Assembly: GCA_947629195.1 (NCBI GenBank)
Contig: CANRCS010000077.1
Location: 1 to 5,113 of the forward strand
Reading direction: 5' to 3'
DNA: 5,113 nucleotides
Origin: an uncultured Bacilli bacterium
GTDB taxonomy: Bacteria; Bacillota_I; Bacilli_A; RF39; UBA660
Below the pieces are notes generated by a model that worked only from the letters and a program-made list of their open reading frames with translations, was not told the DNA's origin and did no database searches. This document shows positions 1 through 5,113 of the stretch, in pieces (position 1 is the first letter of the stretch; every line of letters starts with the position of its first letter). The position numbers and the translations under genes are program-made.

Positions 1-666
1 CAACAAATAACAGCAGTTAGTGCAGCTATAAATGGTGGTAATCTAGTTACACCTTATATTGTAAAAGGTTTTAGTGAACCAGAAACAAATGCTATTGTAG
101 AACAAAGAGAGGCTAAAATAAAACGTCGTGTAATTAGTGAAGATACAAGTAAAAAAGTTAGAGAAGCACTAGAAAATGTCGTATCACTTGGTACTGGAAG
201 AAGTGCATATATTGATGGATATAGAGTTGGTGGTAAAACTGGTACTGCTCAAAAAGTTCAAAATGGTAGATATCTAGTTGGAAATTATATAGTATCTTTT
301 ATTGGATTTTTACCTGCTGATGATCCTGAAGTTGTAGTATATGTTGCAATAGACCATCCAAGAGGAGTTACACAATATGGAGGTACTGTTGCTGCTCCTA
401 TTGCTAGAAATATATTACTTGATTCGATTAATGCATTAGATATTAAAAAAAGAAGTAGTCAAACTGAAAAAAATTATAATTGGAATGATAAAAAATATTA
501 TGAAATTCCAGATGTTGTTGGAATGAGTATAAAAGATGCTAATAAGGCATTAGAAAAATTTAAAATAGAATATTCAGGAAATGGTGATAATATTATAGAA
601 CAATCACCAAATGCAGGAGAAAGAATTTTAGAAGGAGAAACTGTAAGGCTTCTTTTAAGCGAATAA
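1..666 (+). CDS. spoVD: SpoVD-like class B penicillin-binding protein, C-terminal part (5' end outside window)
   Basis: This is a D,D-transpeptidase of the class B PBP family, which cross-links peptidoglycan stem peptides on the outer face of the membrane. Only the last 221 residues are present. They begin inside the transpeptidase domain (the AAINGG segment at residues 8-13). The SxxK and SxN motifs and the membrane anchor lie upstream of the window. The third active-site motif, KTGTAQ, is at residues 79-84. It is followed by VSFIGFLPADDPEVVVYVAI (98-117), a stretch typical of SpoVD. A linker with NYNWND (158-163) leads to a single PASTA domain at about 165-221 (EIPDVVGMS start, EQSPNAGE turn). 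One PASTA domain and this linker match my recollection of Bacillus SpoVD better than PBP2B, which has two. SpoVD makes spore cortex in spore formers. In a non-sporulating host this protein could instead serve growth or division, so the family is firm but the role is not. A weak terminator follows 3 nt after the stop, which separates it from the mraZ operon. Confidence 0.9.
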   Translation, partial: QQITAVSAAINGGNLVTPYIVKGFSEPETNAIVEQREAKIKRRVISEDTSKKVREALENVVSLGTGRSAYIDGYRVGGKTGTAQKVQNGRYLVGNYIVSFIGFLPADDPEVVVYVAIDHPRGVTQYGGTVAAPIARNILLDSINALDIKKRSSQTEKNYNWNDKKYYEIPDVVGMSIKDANKALEKFKIEYSGNGDNIIEQSPNAGERILEGETVRLLLSE

Positions 667-697
667 AGTACATTTAAAATTATAAATGTATTTTTTT
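665..697 (+). terminator. Probable weak Rho-independent terminator after the SpoVD-like gene
   Basis: TACATTTA (669-676) is the exact reverse complement of TAAATGTA (683-690), with a 6-nt loop. The stem can be extended by AG/TT pairs, one of them a G-U wobble. A run of seven T residues (691-697) follows directly. The position just after the stop codon fits a terminator. The stem is almost all A-T, so it may be leaky and let some transcription continue into mraZ. Confidence 0.55.
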
Positions 698-719
698 GGT
701 GCAATTTTATAGTGTCAAG

Positions 720-750
720 TTGACAAAAACGTATTGAACTTTTTTATAAT
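720..750 (+). promoter_or_regulatory. Probable sigma-A promoter P1 of the mraZ operon
   Basis: A perfect -35 box TTGACA lies at 720-725 and a perfect -10 box TATAAT at 745-750. The spacer is 19 bp, longer than the preferred 17, so strength may be moderate despite perfect boxes. The start of transcription would fall near 757, just ahead of the MraZ repeats. The -35 box is the right half of a 13-bp palindrome (713-725). Confidence 0.7.
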
Positions 751-762
751 ATATAGTATTAT
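734..762 (+). promoter_or_regulatory. Possible second promoter P2 of the mraZ operon
   Basis: TTGAAC (734-739, 4 of 6 consensus matches) and TATTAT (757-762, 5 of 6) are separated by 17 bp. Transcription would start near 769, inside the MraZ repeat array, so a bound MraZ should block it directly. It overlaps P1. The region is very AT-rich, so a chance match is possible. Confidence 0.4.
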
Positions 763-763
763 A

Positions 764-800
764 ATGGTGACCGGTGGTTGAATGTGGTGAAAAGTGGGGT
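764..800 (+). promoter_or_regulatory. MraZ operator: four TGG repeats at 10-bp spacing
   Basis: ATGG (764-767), GTGG (774-777), GTGG (784-787) and GTGG (794-797) recur at exactly one DNA turn. Three units continue as TGGTGA or TGGTTGA. The last unit reads AAAAGTGGGG and resembles the AAAGTG-type MraZ boxes described in mollicutes. Known MraZ operators are short G-rich direct repeats of about 10-bp period just upstream of mraZ, bound by the MraZ multimer. Position, period and core all agree. The fourth repeat runs into the mraZ Shine-Dalgarno sequence, so binding should repress the operon. The 5' unit is a weaker match than the other three. Confidence 0.85.
796..799 (+). promoter_or_regulatory. 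mraZ ribosome binding site (fixes the start at 807)
   Basis: GGGG lies 7 nt before ATG 807, good Shine-Dalgarno spacing for that codon. It is shared with the last MraZ repeat. The in-frame GTG at 774 has no such site at the right distance and itself lies in the operator. Confidence 0.7.
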
Positions 801-806
801 GTTACT

Positions 807-1244
807 ATGTTGATGGGTGAATATCATCATAACATTGATGAAAAAGGAAGACTTACAATACCATCTAAATTTAGAGATGAATTAAAAGAAAATTTTATAG
901 TTACTAGAGGACTTGATGGGTGTTTGTTTGTTTATCCAATGGAAGAATGGAATCAAATAGTTAATAAATTAAAAACTTTACCTTTCACTAAAAAAGATGC
1001 ACGTACATTCTTAAGATTTTTCTTATCAGGAGCATGTGAATGTACATTCGACCGACAAGGTAGAATTAGTATTGCCACGCCTCTAATTGAATATGCAAAC
1101 ATTGAAAAAGAATGCATAATAATTGGGGTAAATGACAGGCTAGAAATCTGGTCAAAAAATAATTGGGAAAAATTCTTTAATCAAAATGAAAACAGTATGC
1201 AAGATATTGCCGAAGATTTATTCGAAAGTAATGTAGGCATATAA
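807..1244 (+). CDS. mraZ: Transcriptional regulator MraZ
   Basis: This is a DNA-binding repressor of its own dcw operon, acting in the cytoplasm or nucleoid as a ring-shaped oligomer. The 145-residue protein has two SpoVT/AbrB-like (MraZ) halves, each with the family's DxxGR signature: DEKGRLTIP at residues 11-19 and DRQGRISIA at 82-90. TRGLDGCLFVYP at 33-44 is also typical. The length fits the usual size of about 143. ATG 807 was chosen because MLMGEY corresponds to the MFMGEY start of Bacillus MraZ and has a spaced GGGG site. The longer in-frame reading from GTG 774 would add 11 unconserved residues encoded by the operator repeats. The stop is 1 nt from the rsmH start, so the two genes are probably translationally coupled. 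The repeats at 764-800 imply autorepression. Confidence 0.97.
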   Translation: MLMGEYHHNIDEKGRLTIPSKFRDELKENFIVTRGLDGCLFVYPMEEWNQIVNKLKTLPFTKKDARTFLRFFLSGACECTFDRQGRISIATPLIEYANIEKECIIIGVNDRLEIWSKNNWEKFFNQNENSMQDIAEDLFESNVGI

Positions 1245-1245
1245 T

Positions 1246-2172
1246 ATGAAACATGTAAGTGTGTTACTTAAAGAATCGATTGAAGGATTAAATATCAAAC
1301 AAGATGGAATTTATGTAGATTGTACTTTAGGGTATGGTGGACATAGTAAAGAAATTCTAAAGCGAATAACAAGGGGTTGTCTTTTCGCCTTTGACCAAGA
1401 TATCAACGCTGTTAATTATAGTAGAGCATTACTAAGTGAAATTGGTAATAATTTTGAAATAATTAATACTAATTTTGTTAATTTGAAAGAAGAACTTGAA
1501 AAAAGAAATATACATGGTGTTGATGGAATATTGTTTGATTTAGGTGTATCAAGTCCACAATTAGATGTAGTAGAACGTGGATTTAGTTATCATAATGATG
1601 CACCCCTAGATATGAGAATGGATCTATCTAGTAATTTTAGTGCATATGATGTAGTTAATACATATAAAGTGGATGAATTATCAGATATTTTCTTCAAATA
1701 TGGAGAAGAAAAATATTCTAGGAATATTGCTAAAAATATTGTTTCTTATAGACAAAATAAAAATATTGAAACAACTTTAGAGCTTGTAGAAATAATTAAA
1801 AATAGTGTACCAGAAAAATATAAAAGAGAAACTCATCCTGCAAAAAAAGTATTTCAAGCAATACGTATAGAAGTTAATAAAGAATTGTCAGTATTTGATA
1901 AAGCTTTAAAAGATGCAATAGATATATTAAATCCTGGTGGAAGAATATGTGTAATAACATTTCATTCACTAGAAGATAGAATATGTAAACAAATATTTAA
2001 AGAATATAGTGAAGTAGATAAAACCTTAAAAGGTTTACCAACAATACCTGATGAATTTAAACCTAAGTTAAAAATAATAAATAGAAAAGCAATTACTCCA
2101 AGTGAAGAAGAACTTAATATAAATAATAGAAGTAGAAGTTCAAAATTAAGAATAGCTGAAAAATTAGAATAA
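1246..2172 (+). CDS. rsmH: 16S rRNA (cytosine(1402)-N(4))-methyltransferase RsmH
   Basis: RsmH (MraW) transfers a methyl group from S-adenosylmethionine to N4 of C1402 in 16S rRNA, in the decoding centre of the small ribosomal subunit. The 308-residue protein is full length for the family. Visible landmarks in order are the SAM-binding loop VDCTLGYGGHS (24-34), FAFDQD (47-52), DLGVSSPQLD (98-107), RGFS (111-114), LDMRMD (121-126), HPAKKVFQAIRIEVNKEL (197-214), TFHSLEDR (238-245), and the C-terminal TPSEEE plus NRSRSSKLR (294-302). All the motifs I looked for are intact. The start codon follows the mraZ stop by 1 nt. Only a weak TAGG (1234-1237) precedes it, which suggests coupling to mraZ translation. 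The gene belongs to the mraZ operon and should share its regulation. Confidence 0.98.
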   Translation: MKHVSVLLKESIEGLNIKQDGIYVDCTLGYGGHSKEILKRITRGCLFAFDQDINAVNYSRALLSEIGNNFEIINTNFVNLKEELEKRNIHGVDGILFDLGVSSPQLDVVERGFSYHNDAPLDMRMDLSSNFSAYDVVNTYKVDELSDIFFKYGEEKYSRNIAKNIVSYRQNKNIETTLELVEIIKNSVPEKYKRETHPAKKVFQAIRIEVNKELSVFDKALKDAIDILNPGGRICVITFHSLEDRICKQIFKEYSEVDKTLKGLPTIPDEFKPKLKIINRKAITPSEEELNINNRSRSSKLRIAEKLE

Positions 2173-2187
2173 AAAGGGTGAAATAAC

Positions 2188-2490
2188 ATGGCTAGAAGAA
2201 AAGTAGTGAAGAAAAAAACATCAAAATTTGTTAAATTAATTTACACAATAGCAATTATACTTACTATTAGTTTTCCTGTTGTTTCAATAGCGAGTAAATC
2301 TTTTGTTTCAAAACTTAATTTTGATGTTGAAAAGTTAAAAAAAGAAGTAGAAAAACAAGAAAAAACTAATCAGGGACTTTCGATGCAAATAAATGAGTTA
2401 GCTTCTCTAGAAAATATTCAAGAAATTGCAAAAGAATATGGATTAGAGTATAATAATGATAATATCAAAGTAGTTATGAATGATGAATAG
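2188..2490 (+). CDS. ftsL: Cell division protein FtsL
   Basis: FtsL is a small bitopic membrane protein of the divisome. In Bacilli it forms a complex with DivIC and DivIB and helps activate the septal synthase FtsW-PBP2B. The 100-residue product has a strongly basic cytoplasmic tail (residues 2-14, many K/R), one membrane segment (about 16-36) and an extracytoplasmic coiled coil (about 42-72, KLKKEVEKQEK). It ends with a LASLENIQEIAKEYGLEY stretch (71-88) that matches the FtsL/DivIC C-terminal pattern 'N...I..IA...GL'. AGGGTGA (2175-2181) is a good ribosome binding site 6 nt before the ATG. FtsL sequences are poorly conserved, so the assignment rests on topology plus its position between rsmH and pbpB. 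DivIC shares this architecture but is normally encoded elsewhere. Confidence 0.9.
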   Translation: MARRKVVKKKTSKFVKLIYTIAIILTISFPVVSIASKSFVSKLNFDVEKLKKEVEKQEKTNQGLSMQINELASLENIQEIAKEYGLEYNNDNIKVVMNDE

Positions 2491-2498
2491 GTGATAGC

Positions 2499-4616
2499 AT
2501 GAAAAAAAGACAGGTCAATACAAATAAGATAGTACTTAATAAATTTGTATTTGGACTATGTCTTTTTTTGCTTATTTTAATAATGTGTAGAATTGTACAA
2601 TTAGGTATGGCAGATAAAATAGATGGTATGGATGTAAAGAAAATGGCTCAAAATAGAAATACTCAAAAAGAAGAAATAACTGCAAATAGAGGAACAATAT
2701 TTGACTCTACGGGAGAAATTTTAGCTCAAAATGTTCCATCATATACTGTTATTGCATATCTTGATGAAAAAAGAAGCGAAGAAGGAAAAGAACCTAGGCA
2801 CGTAGTAGATATAAATGATGCGGCTCAAAAGTTATCTCCAGTTTTAAATATGAGTGTAGAAGATTTACTTAAATTGTTAAGTAAAGATGTTTATCAAGTA
2901 GAATTAGGACCAGGTGGTAGAGGAATTTCAGAAGTTAAAAAAGAAGAAATAGAAGAATTAAAAATCCCAGGTATAGATTTTATTCAAAACTATAAACGAT
3001 ATTATCCAAATGGTGATTTTGCATCTTATTTAGTAGGATACGCTAAAGTAAGTGAAGATGGTACAATATCTGGAGAAATGGGTATAGAAAAAGAATTTAA
3101 CGATGAATTAAGTGGTACAAATGGACATTTGGAATATCAAAAAGATTTAATGGGATATAAAATTCCTAATACTCCAGAAATAAGAGTAGAACCAGAAAAT
3201 GGAAATGATATTTATTTGACAATAGATTCTAATATACAATTATTTTTAGAACAAGCCTTAATTGGTATGAAGAATAATGACCAATTTGAATGGGCAACTA
3301 TAACTATTGCGGATGCGAATACTGGTAAAATACTTGCAGCATCATCAACTCCATCATTTGACCCAAATATAAAAAATATAACTTCGTACTTAAATCCATT
3401 AGTATCTTATACTTATGAACCGGGTTCTACTATGAAAATATATACATATATGGCTGCACTTGAAAAAGGTACATATGATGGTAATAAAACATATTTATCT
3501 GGTAAAAAACAAATAGGTGATGATACTATAAATGACTGGAATGAAGGAGTAGGATGGGGAACTATAACTTATGACCAAGGTTTTGCTCGTTCATCAAATA
3601 CAGGGATTGCAAATATGCTAGAAACATTTATCGATAGCAAGGACTTAAAAGATTATCTAACAAAAATGAGATTTGGAAAGAAAACAGGTATTCAACTTCC
3701 TAATGAAGAATCTGGTAAAATAAAATTTACTTATCCAATAGAAATTGCGAATGCAGGATTTGGACAAGGTATAACTACAACTCCAATTCAACATATACAA
3801 GCACTGACATCAATCGCAAATAATGGTACAATGTTAAAACCATATATAATTGATAAAATAGTAGATTCTAATACAGGTGAAATAATATTTAAAGGTGAAA
3901 AAAAAGAACTTGGAACAATCGCAAAACAATCGACAATAGATTATATTAAGAATTTAATGTACAATGTTGTACATAGTGATATTGGTACAGGAAAAATTTA
4001 TAATATTGAAGGATATGAACTAATTGGAAAAACTGGTACTGCACAAGTTGTAGATGAAGAAGGTAAATATTCAGAAAGTACAACTATAAGAAGTTTTGAG
4101 GGTATGTTTCCTAAAGATAATCCTGAAATAATTGTTTATGCATCAGTAAAAGGAAGTAACAGTAGTAATCCACTTGCTAATACAATCAAAAAAGTATTAG
4201 AAGATACTGCTAAATACTTAAAAATTGTTAATACTTCTCAAAATAATAACACATCAAATAAAATAATAGAAATGCCAAACTTAAAAAATAAAAATATTGA
4301 AACATCAAAAAACATATTATATGAAAATGGTATAAACCCAATAGTTATAGGATCAGGAAGTAAAGTAATAAATCAATTTCCAAGTAAAGATACAAAAATA
4401 AATTCATACGATAAAGTATTTATTATTACTGATACAAATAATATATCTTTACCTGATATTATGGGATACTCCAAAAGAGATGCCCTAACTTTATGTAACC
4501 TTTTAAATTATACTTGTGAGGTAGAGGGTAATGGCTATGTATCAGCTTATGAAGAATCATTAATAGATAATAAAAAGCACTTAAAAATTACATTTATCGA
4601 CAAAATTCCCCAATAG
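2499..4616 (+). CDS. pbpB: Septal class B penicillin-binding protein (PBP2B/FtsI type) with two PASTA domains
   Basis: This is a monofunctional D,D-transpeptidase that cross-links septal peptidoglycan, a partner of FtsW and a beta-lactam target. The 705 residues are close to the 716 of B. subtilis PBP2B. A short basic tail precedes one membrane anchor (about 14-34). The PBP dimerisation (pedestal) domain covers about 58-225 and has RGTIFDSTG (64-72). The transpeptidase domain covers about 265-572. Its active-site motifs are intact: STMK with nucleophile S310 (310-313), SSN (365-367) and KTGTA (511-515). Two PASTA domains follow: about 588-645 (EMPNLKNKN start) and 648-702 (LPDIMGYSKRDA, VEGNGY). 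The second PASTA domain carries two cysteines (666 and 673). The ribosome binding site AGGTGAT (2489-2495) overlaps the ftsL stop, so translation is likely coupled. No terminator hairpin is evident after the stop. Confidence 0.96.
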   Translation: MKKRQVNTNKIVLNKFVFGLCLFLLILIMCRIVQLGMADKIDGMDVKKMAQNRNTQKEEITANRGTIFDSTGEILAQNVPSYTVIAYLDEKRSEEGKEPRHVVDINDAAQKLSPVLNMSVEDLLKLLSKDVYQVELGPGGRGISEVKKEEIEELKIPGIDFIQNYKRYYPNGDFASYLVGYAKVSEDGTISGEMGIEKEFNDELSGTNGHLEYQKDLMGYKIPNTPEIRVEPENGNDIYLTIDSNIQLFLEQALIGMKNNDQFEWATITIADANTGKILAASSTPSFDPNIKNITSYLNPLVSYTYEPGSTMKIYTYMAALEKGTYDGNKTYLSGKKQIGDDTINDWNEGVGWGTITYDQGFARSSNTGIANMLETFIDSKDLKDYLTKMRFGKKTGIQLPNEESGKIKFTYPIEIANAGFGQGITTTPIQHIQALTSIANNGTMLKPYIIDKIVDSNTGEIIFKGEKKELGTIAKQSTIDYIKNLMYNVVHSDIGTGKIYNIEGYELIGKTGTAQVVDEEGKYSESTTIRSFEGMFPKDNPEIIVYASVKGSNSSNPLANTIKKVLEDTAKYLKIVNTSQNNNTSNKIIEMPNLKNKNIETSKNILYENGINPIVIGSGSKVINQFPSKDTKINSYDKVFIITDTNNISLPDIMGYSKRDALTLCNLLNYTCEVEGNGYVSAYEESLIDNKKHLKITFIDKIPQ

Positions 4617-4619
4617 TAT

Positions 4620-4648
4620 TTGACATTTATACTAAACAATGGTAATAT
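4620..4648 (+). promoter_or_regulatory. Probable sigma-A promoter of the Gre-family gene
   Basis: A perfect -35 TTGACA (4620-4625) and TAATAT (4643-4648) are separated by exactly 17 bp. TGG directly before the -10 box supplies an extended -10 TGn element, which would compensate for the 4-of-6 match. Transcription should begin near 4655, about 19 nt before the start codon. The promoter begins 4 nt after the pbpB stop, so the next gene can be expressed independently of the division operon. Confidence 0.75.
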
Positions 4649-4673
4649 ATATAACCGTTTGGGGGAAATAGAT

Positions 4674-5113
4674 ATGGAAAATAAAGAATTTAAAAAAATT
4701 TATTTAACACAAGAAGAAAAAGAAAAATTTATAAAGGAACTAAAAAAATTAGAAAATGAGTTAGAAGATTTTACAAGAACAAACGATCATAAGGATAGTA
4801 CTTATTTTAACAAATTAAATTCACTTAAAAATAAGGTTATTCAAAAAAGAAATAATTTATCACACATAGTAGTAATAGAATTAGATAACTCTAATGAAAC
4901 TGTTAACTTTAATGATATTGTTAAACTTTCATTATCAGTTGATAAAAGAGAAGCTATTGAAATGAATGTTAGATTAGTAGGAGACATTAATCAAGAAAAG
5001 ATTGATGGTGTTACTAATATTAGTGTTCATAGTCCCATTGGTAATGCAATATACAAAAAGTCAATAAATACTAAATTTAGTGGAAGAACAGATGCTGATA
5101 AGGTATTTAATGG
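4674..5113 (+). CDS. Divergent GreA/GreB-family transcription factor, 3' end outside window
   Basis: The 146 visible residues have Gre architecture. An N-terminal, lysine- and glutamate-rich coiled-coil hairpin (about 12-65) begins with YLTQEEKEKFIKELKKLE, which parallels the GreA start 'T.EG...L..EL..L'. A C-terminal FKBP-like domain has DIVKLSLS (81-88), VRLVGD (99-104) and ISVHSPIGNAIYKKS (116-130), matching the GreA pattern 'I...SP...AL.GK'. Gre factors enter the RNA polymerase secondary channel and rescue backtracked complexes by stimulating RNA cleavage. The GreA tip motif DLSENAEY, with its two catalytic acidic residues, is not recognisable here. The equivalent stretch is about NDHKDSTY (37-44). 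The protein may therefore be a Gre-like factor with altered or no cleavage activity, comparable to Gfh proteins. That is an inference. GGGGGA (4661-4666) sits 7 nt before the ATG. Perhaps 10-20 residues are missing, judged from the usual length of about 158. Confidence 0.75.
   Translation, partial: MENKEFKKIYLTQEEKEKFIKELKKLENELEDFTRTNDHKDSTYFNKLNSLKNKVIQKRNNLSHIVVIELDNSNETVNFNDIVKLSLSVDKREAIEMNVRLVGDINQEKIDGVTNISVHSPIGNAIYKKSINTKFSGRTDADKVFN

Noticed and set aside
498..704. Minus-strand 68-codon open frame
   Set aside because: It is antisense to the conserved SpoVD-like 3' end and to the terminator region, has no visible ribosome binding site or family features, and is explained by AT-rich antisense composition.
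764..790. Tiny frames ATG GTG ACC GGT GGT TGA (764-781) and ATG TGG TGA (782-790) as possible leader peptides
   Set aside because: They arise from the TGGTGA repeat units themselves and have no ribosome binding sites of their own. The MraZ operator explains them more simply.
1962..2189. Minus-strand 75-codon open frame
   Set aside because: It is antisense to the conserved C-terminus of rsmH. Its leucine/serine-rich hydrophobic product is typical of a shadow of lysine/glutamate-rich coding DNA.
2499..2600. Cys30 after the membrane segment of the septal PBP as a lipoprotein signal
   Set aside because: The preceding residues (ILIM before C) do not form a lipobox, since Gly/Ala/Ser at -1 is absent. 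Class B PBPs use an uncleaved anchor.
4634..4660. Possible hairpin AAAC-GGT...ACC-GTTT as a pbpB terminator
   Set aside because: It has a 3-nt bulge, is followed by GGGGG and not T residues, and overlaps the -10 region of the next promoter. It is not a convincing terminator, and support for an operator is also too weak.
1..5113. Mycoplasma-type recoding of TGA, CRISPR, mobile elements, tRNA genes or an undescribed multi-gene system
   Set aside because: All tryptophans are TGG and genes have no internal TGA. I saw no spaced identical repeats, transposase motifs or terminal repeats, tRNA-like cloverleaf segments, or unknown genes grouped together. Similarity between the two PBPs is family homology, not a DNA repeat.

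Overview
The window is about 30% GC and all genes lie on the plus strand. It comes from the division and cell wall (dcw) region of a low-GC Bacillota, probably a Bacilli/Erysipelotrichia-type organism. The evidence for this is the gene order mraZ-rsmH-ftsL-pbpB, the Bacillus-like protein sequences, and two class B penicillin-binding proteins that carry PASTA domains. Tryptophan is always TGG and no gene has an internal TGA, so the standard bacterial code applies. The mycoplasma-type code is not indicated.

Layout. Positions 1-666 hold the 3' end of a SpoVD-like class B PBP. Next comes a weak AT-rich hairpin followed by seven T residues (about 665-697), read as a terminator. Positions 713-806 form a compact control region with two overlapping sigma-A-type promoters, a 13-bp palindrome over the first -35 box, and four repeats of [A/G]TGG spaced exactly 10 bp. 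These repeats are the probable MraZ operator. The last repeat overlaps the mraZ ribosome binding site. A tightly packed operon follows: mraZ (807-1244), rsmH (1246-2172), ftsL (2188-2490) and pbpB (2499-4616), with gaps of 1, 15 and 8 nt. A fresh promoter (4620-4648) then drives a separate gene. This is a divergent GreA/GreB-family transcription factor that begins at 4674 and runs off the window.

How the genes work together. MraZ is expected to repress its own operon. RsmH methylates 16S rRNA. FtsL is a small bitopic divisome protein. PBP2B/FtsI-like is the septal transpeptidase that works with FtsL, DivIC and FtsW. The upstream SpoVD-like PBP is a second transpeptidase of the same class. In Bacillus subtilis spoVD lies downstream of pbpB, so its place before mraZ is a rearrangement. 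The usual following genes (murE, mraY, murD, ftsW) are not directly behind pbpB.

Most of the window is ordinary core gene content and I see no new multi-gene system. The points most worth checking are the MraZ operator with its overlapping RBS, the Gre-family protein with an altered coiled-coil tip, and the flanking pair of class B PBPs.
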